Assembly: GCA_031213475.1 (NCBI GenBank)
Contig: JARUPZ010000015.1
Span: 8,646,528 to 8,710,527, forward strand
Source of the DNA: Nereocystis luetkeana
Lineage: Eukaryota > Sar > Phaeophyceae > Laminariales > Laminariaceae
Reading direction: 5' to 3'
Length of the DNA: 64,000 bases
The translations under genes were made by a program, and so were the position numbers. The notes beneath the pieces are model-generated. The model searched no databases, was not told where the DNA came from, and was given only the letters and a program-made list of their open reading frames with translations. This document shows, in pieces, positions 53,701 through 62,704 of this stretch; position 1 is the stretch's first letter; the number at the start of each line of letters is the position of its first letter.

Positions 53701-53826
53701 CTTAGTGTTAGCGATGGACGGAGTAGGTGAGACGTCCACGCTACCCTTGCCCACCGAGGCGGGTCCAGCCGACATGACGCCCGGGATGTGGTCGAGGGGT
53801 AATATGCCAATCTTCGACAAAGCTTC
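53701..53826 (-). CDS. Phase 0-0 exon, copy 1 of a triplicated exon
   Basis: The acceptor ACAAAACAG precedes 53826 and a strong donor AAG/GTAAGG follows 53701. The 42-residue exon EALSKIGILPLDHIPGVMSA...VSPTPSIANTK is in phase 0 at both ends, so it can be duplicated or skipped without shifting the frame. The A-rich sequence before the acceptor is atypical. Two degenerate relatives of its 3' half lie downstream at 53466-53512 and 52926-52992. The preceding exon at 54976 also ends in phase 0. Function unknown. Confidence 0.5.
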
Positions 53827-54069
53827 CTGTTTTGTTTTGTTTTGTTTTTCCACGTTCGCGAGAAAAACAACCGCGCACATGCAAAACGCGCCGCCCCCCC
53901 CCCAAAAAAAAACAAAAGAAAAAGTTAAGAGACACCAAAAGGTTTAAGAGACGCGAAACGATAATGTTTCGGTGAAAAGGTGGTATAAACAACACAAAAA
54001 TCGATGAAATCGATGACCAGCGGGGATGTGCTGAATGAACCCTGTAAAGGTATGCGCGAAAAAATGAAG

Positions 54070-54100
54070 CCATGCACAAGGGGGGGGGGGGGGGGGGGAG
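54070..54100. repeat. Poly-G tract
   Basis: About 20 G residues at 54079-54099. The sequence after it (GAACCACGGCTTTTCCAGAA) matches the repeat at 22660. Confidence 0.8.
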
Positions 54101-54259
54101 ATAATTGTGAACCACGGCTTTTCCAGAAGCTAGATGAGGGTAAGACCCCCTGCGAGTTGAGCTTGGAAAAGTAACGATAAAAAGCGTCGCTGTCGGTCAA
54201 TGTGGGGTCAAAAACCCGTAGCCGACTGTCATGGACAAGCTCCCCCACAAAAAACCACC

Positions 54260-54625
54260 ACAACCGCTGTAGACACCACCACTACTGCCACCATCACGAC
54301 CACCACCATCACCACCACCAACACCACCACCACCGCTCTTAGTATCCGTGCTATGATCAACACAGCCGCTACCACCGCTACGACCACAACCACAACCACA
54401 ACCAGCACAACCGCCCCTGATACCACCAACATCACCAGCACAACCGCCCTTGCTACCACCAACACCACCAGCACAACCAACCAAACCGATACGCTCACCA
54501 CCCCCACCAATACTACCACCACTACCACCACCGTCACCACCACCACCGTCACCACCGTCACCACCGTCACCACCACCGCCGCCGCCGCCGCCGCCGCCGC
54601 TGCCACCACCACCACCATCAATAGC
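54260..54625 (+). repeat. (ACC)n/(CCG)n trinucleotide array
   Basis: Imperfect ACC, ACT and GCC triplets over about 360 bp. Thr-, Gly-, Val- or Pro-rich frames on both strands are by-products. Confidence 0.85.
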
Positions 54626-54975
54626 ACCACCCCGATGATGACGCAACATAAAGAAGGAGGGCAGCTGAGCGAGTGGCAAGGAAAACGGTGCCGCGAGCCC
54701 CCCAATGGTAGACGCTAGTGGCCGTCTCCACACGCCTTGGCAAACAAAAAGACTATCCATAAAGAAAGTGTTAAACGACACTTCTGACAGGGCACACCGT
54801 ACCCCTCTCCACCCCCTCCCCCCGGCCCCCCAACCCCCCCCCGTGCCTCCCCACCCCACCCCACCCCACCCCCCGGGTTTCCCCACTCTCCCCCCCCCTC
54901 CCCCTGTACCTTCCCACTCCTCCCGCGCCTAAACAATAAACAAACGACATGCGCTGGCACGCACAGGCTGCTCAC

Positions 54976-55807
54976 ATCTCCCGTGATGCGCACCGCGGTG
55001 CCCAGTCCTGCGAACTCTGGGTCCTCCTCCTTCTCGTCGTACAGCTCCACCACCCCCACCTCCTCCACCTCCACTTCTGTCTGGGCCTCACCCCCCTCCG
55101 CTACCGTCGGCGCGCCGAGTCCCGCGGCCCCAAGCCCCCCCACCCCCACCCCTTCGGCTACCGCTCTCCCGGCTGTTGCTGCCGCCGCCGCCGCCGCCCC
55201 CGCCGCGGCTGCTGCTGCCGCTGTGCCGTCGCTCATGAACGGTGTCGTCGCACCGGCGACGCCGTCAACCACGCGGTCAACCACGCGGTCACCCGCCATG
55301 CCGTCACCCGTGCGGTCACTTTCACTAGCCACGCTTCCCCTGGGGGCTCCAACCCCGATCGCCGCCGCTGCCGCCCCCACCGCGTCGTGTGCGGGCCTGG
55401 GGGGCAGGGGAGGTGCCTCGGTAACGATAGCAGCCAGAGCAGCAGCCTCAGCCTCAGCCTCAGCCTCAGCGGCAGCAGCAGCAGCAGCAGCAGCAGTCCC
55501 AGCGGCAGCTGCGGCAGCTTCAGTCGCAGCGGTGGCGGTAGCAGCAGCAGCGGCGGCGGCGGCGGCGGCGGCGTCCGCACCAGCAGTGGCGGGTGCAGCA
55601 GCGGCGGTAGCCGTGGAAGAGGCGGCAGCTGCGCCTCCCGCGACCGGGGTTTCCACCACTCCGGAGGCCTTGTCCTTAGGCAGGTCTAGAATGTCGGCGT
55701 CAGCGGGAGTCGCGGCGGCAGAGTCGGGCTCTTCGACGCCCTCGGTGAAAGAAGGGGGGGCGGACGAGGAGGCGGTGGAGAGGTAGGAGGTGGTGCGGGC
55801 TTCGTCG
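54976..55807 (-). CDS. Large Ala/Glu-rich exon
   Basis: The acceptor CACCTCGGCAG precedes 55807 and the donor GAT/GTGAGC follows 54976. The 832 bp are open. Its single leading base is phase-compatible with the two trailing bases of the exon ending at 60723, and it ends in phase 0. It begins DEARTTSYLSTASSSAPPSF and has a long Ala/Thr/Glu low-complexity middle with (AE)n. A Gly/Val segment and an acidic end with VELYDEKEEDPEFAGLG follow. Probably disordered. The plus strand is also open across the Ala repeats, but only the minus strand gives flanking splice sites and a consistent phase. Confidence 0.55.
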
Positions 55808-55829
55808 CTGCCGAGGTGGGAGGGACAGG

Positions 55830-56330
55830 GTGATAGGGGGGGGGGGGGTCGGGGAGTGAAATATAGCCGGGGGGCGGGAGCTACTCATTTGGTGTTTGCC
55901 TTAGTCATTTTACCATTGACCAAGCATCTCTTTCGAGACGGGGATTACAGGGGGGGGGAAAGTGAATGAAACTACTGGGGGAGTGGGCAATGGATTTATG
56001 GTAGAGGAGAGGGGGGGGGGGTATACTCGATAGGAGAGATGGGGGGGGGGGGGTACTCGATAGGAGAGATGGGGGGGGGGGGGGGTACTCGATATCATGC
56101 ATGGCCGTAGTCGTATGAACATAGACCGTCGCATCCCTATAACAATACCGGGATGAAGCACGTCGGGTTTTCACCGACCAGGCAGACATTTCTTGCACCA
56201 AGCGCGAAGCGAAACGTGAGATGTTTGGCGAGTCGCATGAAGGTGTGAGCTGCATCCTACTACCGTGATATTAATAAGAACCGCCTGTAAAAGGCGGACT
56301 TGCACATGGTTGACAGCTTCAATTGAGTTA
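55830..56330 (-). repeat. K fragment and family J copy with poly-G tracts
   Basis: G runs at about 55839, 56010, 56041 and 56071 separate a K 3' fragment (TTTACCATTGACCAAGCATC), three copies of TACTCGATAGGAGAGATGGG-type sequence and a near-full J copy. In J, CCTACTACCGTGATATTAAT sits where sisters have CCTACTAAG. Confidence 0.8.
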
Positions 56331-56399
56331 CTTTATTTTCCGGTGCCGCCACCTCCAGAGACAGCAATCGCGGTACAATATAACTGCCTCGTGGGTGCC

Positions 56400-56480
56400 A
56401 TATCAGGGGGGGTGTACTCGATAGGAGAGATGCACTCGGTATCATGCATGGCCGTAGTCGTATGACCATAAACCCTCGCT
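56400..56480 (-). repeat. Family J 3' fragment
   Basis: GTGTACTCGATAGGAGAGAT and CATGGCCGTAGTCGTATGAC. Confidence 0.8.
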
Positions 56481-56699
56481 CGCACCAGTACCAGGGGGGT
56501 AATACAAATGATACTACTCTGTCCCGAAATATAATCACCGTGTGGTTTGAAAAATAGTGTTAAAACGGTGCTTATATTATGGGGCAGACTGGCAGAGGGT
56601 ACCATATAATTTGTACTGAACGAACGATAGAGGAGGGATGGATTGGGGGGGGGGGGAGGGGAGGGGATGGGGAAGGGGGTGGGAGACGACGGGCGGCAG

Positions 56700-56865
56700 C
56701 GAGCATTGCGGCAACACATCTCTCTCGTCCTCCCGGCGTCCAAGCCGTTCACAAACATTTTCGGCCCAAGGTCGGAAAAGGTATCATTTCCTTCCGCCAT
56801 CGGACGATCTGCGCAACTATATACGTGTGGTCGTTCCACAAGCGACACAAGCGAGTTACCAGGTA
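56700..56865 (+). CDS. Possible exon, strand uncertain
   Basis: The plus frame reads LPASKPFTNIFGPRSEKVSF...CGRSTSDTSELPG to a donor-like CCAG/GTATGT. However, that donor lies within a TACCAGGTA micro-scar motif (56857-56865), and the minus strand is also open with protein-like composition. No domain recognised. Confidence 0.25.
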
Positions 56866-57614
56866 TGTAACATTACCCTCTTCGGCCTCCGGAGAGGAAA
56901 AAAAAGGACTTGACAAAAAAAATGACTATACTTCGTATGATCACCCGGCCCCACTGCGTGATTTTGGGGGATGATATTCTGTGACATGGTGTCCAATTTT
57001 TTAATGAAAGGAGTCGTACGGCACGGGCGTAACATGATCCGACCGCTATCGCTGGGCACTGCTCACGCTGCTCGTAGGTGGCTCAATGGTTGATAGCACC
57101 AAAAATTACCAACCATTGTTGTTGCGGCCACACTCTCAGCGCACGACCCAGCCGACTCCGTCGAAGTTTTTTGTGCGGTGAATCTATAATCCATTCACGG
57201 TACATGTACGTACACTAGAGTGTTTGCGATAGAGGTAAAAAAAAAAAAACTTTACTTGCGCTAAAAAAAGTGAATTTCCTTCCCTTCCTGATTTCGGTGT
57301 GTTTGCGAGTGAGGTAAATCAAATCCTGCAGGCGACGCCTCCGAAAATAAGAAGGGAAGGGGGGAGGTGAGGCAAACGCACCAAAAAAAAGAACGAAAAA
57401 CTAAAAAACAGCTTGGGAGTAGCAACGGCGGCCCAGCAACGTTTCGGCGGTAGAGTTGACAGCGGTGCCACCACTGCCAGCCCACGACTGCAAGCAGCAG
57501 CACAGCAAGCGGCAGCTAGCAAGCGCTAGCCGCAGCTAGAGGCAGCTTGAGCAACAAAAATAAACAGCGTCAGCACCAGCACCAGCAAGCACCAGCACCA
57601 GCCAGCTTCCCTTT
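56866..57614. other. Unassigned region
   Basis: GAGTGTTTGCGATAGAGGTAAA (57220) and GTGTTTGCGAGTGAGGTAAA (57299) form a small direct repeat. No exon seen. Confidence 0.35.
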
Positions 57615-58091
57615 TTGGATTGCCTGCTGCTGCTGCTGCTGCTGCTGCGCTCAGCCTACGCACGCCACAGCGCCGGCGGGCTCCGCTCCGCCGCCACTGT
57701 CGCGGCCACTGCTGCCGCCGCCGCTGCTGCTGCTGCTGCTGCTGCAGTGTGGTGGAATCGAAATGATACACGAGCTGTCGCGTTCTGTGCGAGCACCAGT
57801 ACGAGTGCGAGTACGAGTACGAGTACGAGTGTGATGCGAGTCTTTTTTAGGAACGAAGCATCCTCCACGTCGTCACCAAGTAGGCGAAAGCGTGTACCCT
57901 ACGTAGCAGCGGCGGCGGCCCGCTGGCACAATCCAACGCCGCTCGTGCGCGCTATACTCAAGCTACACCTCTCGAGCCTCTGTGCTCCCAGCGGTTGTCG
58001 TGATGCGTACAGCAAGCACCATGGTGGCATGGAAGATGCTCGGTGTTTTGATCCTTCGAGATTTGAGATGATGCGTTTCGCGTCGGGATAA
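57615..58091 (+). CDS. Hypothetical ORF, repeat-derived N-terminus
   Basis: 158 codons from ATG. The N-terminus is Leu-rich (from a CTG repeat) and could pass as a signal peptide. An Ala run and a Ser/Thr repeat from a GAGTAC array follow. The C-terminal ~75 residues (RRKRVPYVAAAAARWHNPTP, then ILKLHLSSL) look more protein-like. There is no known domain. The CTG and GCC microsatellites make the start doubtful. Confidence 0.25.
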   Translation: MDCLLLLLLLLRSAYARHSAGGLRSAATVAATAAAAAAAAAAAAVWWNRNDTRAVAFCASTSTSASTSTSTSVMRVFFRNEASSTSSPSRRKRVPYVAAAAARWHNPTPLVRAILKLHLSSLCAPSGCRDAYSKHHGGMEDARCFDPSRFEMMRFASG

Positions 58092-58439
58092 TGCTCGGTG
58101 CGTGTAGGCCAATAAGACAGAGAGCCAAAAGTTACCGTAACTTTTGATGAAATCCTGACTTCGCTGAAGTACTTTTTCGCGTTTTTTTCAGAAATTTACC
58201 TCAAAAAGTTACCTCGGGAGAATTTTTGGAGAAGTAAAAGTAAAAAAAAATAAAATCGCAAACACTCTACTGTCAAGAAAATGACCCAGTCTAATTTTTA
58301 CTCTCAAGTAGTTTGTCTCTCAAGACTTAACTTGGGTGCCGTTCCTAAAAATGGCTAGACCGCGTAGAGCCCTTCCGAGAACTTCACCCCCGCTATGAGG
58401 CCAAATTACTCGGAACTACGTACAGTAGATTGTTTCTGC

Positions 58440-58760
58440 ATATTAGTGCACAGTAGCAAGGCGTTACACATGGGACAGCTCATGATCTATCTATCTACAC
58501 CACAGACCGTCTATCCGTTCGTCACCTGCCTTTGTGAGGGATTGTGCAGGATTAGCCTTACAGGGCAGATCCAGCCCAGGAAACATGTGCTTATACCAGA
58601 TATATTTAGAGTAGATCATGCAGCCCATACGTACGGCTTCCCACCCGGCAACATGAGCCATCACAGATCATACAGATCATACCAGATTCGGAATAGATTA
58701 TCTATCTGCTTCGAAAGATCTCGATCATACAGATCAGGACATCTATCCATCTGCCCTGAC
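58440..58760 (+). repeat. Family M repeat
   Basis: CAGCCCAGGAAACATGTGCT, CCCGGCAACATGAGCCATC and repeated ATACAGATCA. It matches 44500-44640. Confidence 0.65.
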
Positions 58761-59869
58761 ATATCTATGTAGACCATGAATGCGACGAGCGATGATGATC
58801 TGACCGAATTGTGCAACTACATTCCCCCCATCCGCCCAAAGACAACCCACTACAGCTAGGGTAGCTCTGGCTGGAAAACTTGAGCTAGCACTACGCGGGG
58901 CTATATATGGCAATCGGGACCCACGATGGACCCAAACATCGTGTATTCCCCTATGTTTACACGACATATTTGGTCGCTGCTTACTACACATGCCCACCCG
59001 GAACCAAATACATATTACAGGGGCACTTTCCCTTTCCTAGAGGGAAGCGTGTAGGACGCGCCAGGTTTCGGTGTAGGATCGGTGCGGACGACCCCGCGAA
59101 ACGACCCCCAACGATGATGGAGAGGAAAGAGCGTGTGCGAGGCACGGGCCTCGCGTTCCTTTCCGCGATGATTACTTTATCACGGGACAATGTCACTACC
59201 GACGACAGCAAATTTTCGTCAAGGGAATACGGGAGACCACAAAGAAGTCGTACAGTAAGACACGGATACCCACGCACCTCGGCGAATGGTGGTGACCTTC
59301 GCGAGACAATATCCATGCGAAGGTTTGGTCGAAAACCTGGAACCCCCAAATCTAGCAATCAGAACCCGCGATGGACCCGAACATCATATTTGGTCCTGAT
59401 AACTATGCTTCCGGGCAATTTGGGCGGAAATGCAAGGAACGTTCGGTATTCATCTCAGGGTGTTCACGAAGCATTTGGTTGGAGCCAATTTGATCTGATT
59501 GGGTTTCTTGTAGTCTGGTTCCTACACACATACTTCGAAGCATACAAAAATGAAACTTCAACCCCTGAAACCTTCCCCAACCCGACAGCATAATATGAAT
59601 AGTAGGTCGGAAGCGGCAACTCGGGCACCCTTTGTCAAGTATTATCGGGTTGGGCTGTAACTCTTAGGAAGGTTCCATGGATTGGGCTCGTTGCTTTCTA
59701 GGGAACAGACCACACAGAAACCCAACCAGATTGGTTCCAACCAGAGTCTTCGCAGACACATTATCCCCGTCCACATCGGTTAGATGTTGGTACGTAACTG
59801 TCATCAACCGTGGGCGAAGGTCAAAGGCTCCACACAGCTCGGACGGCTCATTGGTTCCCCCCTGATGAT
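58761..59869. other. Unassigned region with short duplication
   Basis: ACCCACGATGGACCCAAACA (58919) and ACCCGCGATGGACCCGAACA (59366) are related, each followed by CATATTTGGTC. Open frames on both strands at 58907-59593 and 58984-59358 lack motifs. Confidence 0.4.
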
Positions 59870-60115
59870 CTACACTACAGTAGATCTTCAACGGGTAGAT
59901 ATTAATAGATACCCTGATCTTGTAATATCTGTATGATCTAACTCACGTCGCTGGGTGGGATCGATAAAATCTGCATGGTCTAGGACGTGTTTCCTGCATG
60001 TGCCGCACAGATCCTACAGATCTTGCACAGGTAGTAAATCAGAACGGCAGGTTGGGATCTAGATGATCTATCTGATCTACACCATACAGAAAAATCGTGA
60101 TCTGTCCGACGTGTC
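59870..60115 (-). repeat. Family M repeat
   Basis: AGATCCTACAGATCTTGCAC and CAGGTTGGGATCTAGATGAT parallel 52420-52480. Confidence 0.65.
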
Positions 60116-60174
60116 AAAAGGCTTTGAAAAAACCCGCAGATTTCAGGTCAAACGGCGGGGGGTCATATGCGGCT

Positions 60175-60545
60175 TCACATATTCTATACCCGTACGATCT
60201 CCGACTTCACTGGACTACAGCAGTTTACGGGTCAGGAGGTCTTCAAAAGCTCACGGGTTGGGTCGGGTCGGGTCCGGTCAGGAGGTATTCGAAGTCTCAA
60301 AGGTCGGATCGAATCGGGTCGGGATAGGTGACCCTACCCGATTCGCGAGAGTTTGAAAACCTCCTGACCCGACCCGACCCGACCCGTGAGATTAAAAAAA
60401 ATTCCTGACCCGACCCGAGGTCGGGTCGGGTCCGGTAAAAGGGTGACCCGAACCGACCCCTAAGAGTCTAAAAATCTCCCCGCCCGGTCCGTCTCCGGAC
60501 CCGATCCGACCCGATCCGTGAGATTTCAAAAACTTTCTGGGGTCC
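60175..60545. repeat. GGGTCGGGTC array with inverted orientation switch
   Basis: GGGTCGGGTCGGGTCCGGTC-type units on the left (60250-60325) switch to their complement GACCCGACCCGACCCGACCC on the right (60363-60420). The array can fold on itself. Confidence 0.8.
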
Positions 60546-60722
60546 GGTCATATGACCCGTGATTAGGCCTGAAAAAAGGGGATGCCTCTTACGTTTCAAT
60601 GATATTGGCGGAGGGATAAAATTAGCGGCTCGCTTCGCGCGTATCAGAGGTAGAAAAAAAAACGGCGCAAGCCTAACAAAAACTCCCGAACAACGTCACG
60701 TCACTACAAGAACTTGTCTCAC

Positions 60723-61756
60723 GTGGCCTGGAGGATGCTCTCCACTGCCGTCGAGTCGTTAGCCGAGAGCGAAGATCCCGCCCCCGCCCCCGCTACCGCC
60801 TCTGACCCCCTCTCCCGCGACCCCACCCCTCCCAGCATCGTCTCCGTCGACAAGTCCGTTGGTATGGCAGGCCGGCCGGTACGGTCCGTCTCGGACGCCG
60901 GTGGGGCGGCGCCGGTGCCGCCGGCGGCGATAACGACCCGTGCCCGATGCAGCGCGGCACCCAGACCAGGCGCGACTGCTTCCAACGAAGCTCCCGATTC
61001 AGTCTCCACCACCGCCGCAGCCGCCGCCGCAGCCGCTTTCTTCTCCTCCTCGTCCTCGTCCTCGTCCTCCTCCATCTGCTGCTGCTGCTGCTCAGCCTGC
61101 GGCTTCTCCTCCTCCGGAGGAACAACGTCCAGCGTCCCCGCCGGCATAGTCCCCGTCGACTCCTCTTCACCCGAAACCCCTAGCAGCCCGTCCTGAGTAG
61201 CAGCCGGCACTCCCCCTCCCGCCTCCCCCACCCGCACCACGGCCTCCGGCACCCCTACTCCCGCCCCTGCCTCCGCCTCCACCCCCACCCCTCCAACCTT
61301 GCCAAGCGATCGGTCGGAGAGTGGGCGGGGGGGGGGCATCGCGCCACCAGTAACCTCCGGATAAGCAACCGGCGAGGACGGCGGGGCGGCTGCAACGCGG
61401 CCGCCACCGCCCGCCGTCGGTGGCAAACTTGCCGTCGGTAACATTTTCGCCGGTACGCCAACATTCGCCGCCGCCGCCGCCGCCGCTTCCGCCGACCCCG
61501 ACACGAGCCCCCCAGACGGCGTGGGCGCCCCCCCTTCAGACGTCTGTGGGATACCCTCAGATGCCTGCGGCGCCCCCCCTCCCGTAGCCGAGGCCCCAGG
61601 GGGCCCAGATGGGGCGCCCGAGGCGGTGGTGGCGGTGAATGTGGATGTGTCTGGGACGCTCGAGGGCGGTGCCGGGGCGGCTCCAGCCGAAGCAGCCTTG
61701 TCTTTATCCTTCTTGGAGCGGAACGGGTTTGGCAGGGTGGGGAAAGACAGCCGTCG
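60723..61756 (-). CDS. Large Ala/Gly/Pro-rich exon with acidic run
   Basis: A long pyrimidine tract ending CCCTACCCCCAG precedes 61756 and the donor AC/GTGAGA follows 60723. The 1034 bp are open in phase 0, leaving two bases that fit the single leading base of the exon at 55807. It begins RRLSFPTLPNPFRSKKDKDK, and Ala/Gly/Pro-rich disordered sequence follows. The C-terminal half has EEEKPQAEQQQQQ, then an uninterrupted Asp/Glu run, KK and Ala8, ending STAVESILQAT. The charged segments look translated. I know of no family with this order. Likely a disordered scaffold or nuclear protein; that is a guess. Confidence 0.6.
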
Positions 61757-61870
61757 CTGGGGGTAGGGAGGAAGGAGGGGGGGAAGGGGAGGGGAGGGGA
61801 GGGAAGGGGGGGGGGGGGGCGGGTAGGCGGCAGAGGTGGCAGCGAGAGGGGAGGGGGGAGGGGAGGGGAG
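61757..61870. repeat. G-rich purine tract (polypyrimidine on minus strand)
   Basis: Over 100 bases of G-rich plus strand. On the minus strand it provides the polypyrimidine tract for the exon at 61756. Confidence 0.7.
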
Positions 61871-62027
61871 TAAGCTTCAGCTACACAAACAAGGGCAGGC
61901 GGTGCTGCGAGAGAAGACAAACCCGGAACGCGACAAAAACAACGTATTCAAACGAAAGCAGCCCGAGAAATAGTAACCCCACCTATCGCTCGTTCGCTCG
62001 CGGTGTACTGCAAAAAACAGTTACACA

Positions 62028-62312
62028 TTAACTTGAAATAGGTTTTCCCACGGAAAGGTTAGTGCAGTTATAAACGGTCCTACCGACAGCTCTACCACCA
62101 GTTCCACCGAAGTATCTACCGACAGATCTCCGGGCAGATCTCTCGACAGCTCTACCCACAGATCTACCCACCGATCTACCTACGGCGCCACCGAGAGCTC
62201 TACAGACGTTGGCGGCGCCGTCAAACGACATTGGAGCTGGCTTCGAGGATTCGGATTGGGTCACCTTCTTGTCCCCAGGGGTTTCCACAGTAGGCGTGTT
62301 CGCCGACGGGGC
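62028..62312 (-). CDS. Exon with Gly-Arg repeats
   Basis: The acceptor TTATTAG precedes 62312. The frame is open to a stop at 62028, with possible donors (for example GTCG/GTAGGA near 62084) before it. It begins APSANTPTVETPGDKKVTQS, then KPAPMSFDGAANVCRALGG, followed by a repeat of G-R-S-V / G-R-A-V units from a 12-base repeat (GGTAGATCGGTG). The PSANTPT opening resembles the PTPSIANTK end of the exon at 53701, which suggests these exons share an origin or a gene. Confidence 0.45.
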   Translation of the reverse strand, partial: APSANTPTVETPGDKKVTQSESSKPAPMSFDGAANVCRALGGAVGRSVGRSVGRAVERSARRSVGRYFGGTGGRAVGRTVYNCTNLSVGKPISS

Positions 62313-62704
62313 CTAATAATGACGCGGAAAAGGGAAAAAGCAAGACATCGAGAAAAAAAAAAACAAGAAAACAGTGAGAAAGTGTGTGCCGTTTTTTTTC
62401 GTCCCCACGCCACACGAAACGAATATAAAAACTGCCCCCTCTCCCCCCGTTGGTGGTAAACGCCGCGCACTTGGGAGGAAAACTCAGCGGCAGAAAAAAA
62501 ACATTTCCGAGCACGAGGCCTCCCGCCCGAGGCCACACGGTGTTAAAAGCAAAATACTGCCTTTACCGTAGTCGAAAACCACCATGTACCTGGTACCAAA
62601 TTGACTTCTTTTGTTCGGAATACTTTCCACTTTTCTACCCCGGTCGGGGGTCTTCTCTCGCGCTCTCTCTCGGCTGCGAGGCTCGCGGGTCTCGCGCTCT
62701 CGGC

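Noticed and set aside
54200..54718. Long opposing ORFs (Thr-rich on plus, Gly/Val-rich on minus)
   Set aside because: They are read through an imperfect ACC/CCG trinucleotide array that keeps most frames open. There are no splice sites or non-repetitive segments to support coding.
54949..55786. Plus-strand ORFs of 246 and 267 codons over the Ala-rich exon
   Set aside because: Shadows of the GCA/GCC repeats. The minus strand has acceptor, donor and phase continuity, whereas the plus strand does not.
56840..56865. Strong splice donor CCAG/GTATGT
   Set aside because: It lies within a TACCAGGTA motif that is over-represented throughout the window, so the match is not independent evidence of an exon.
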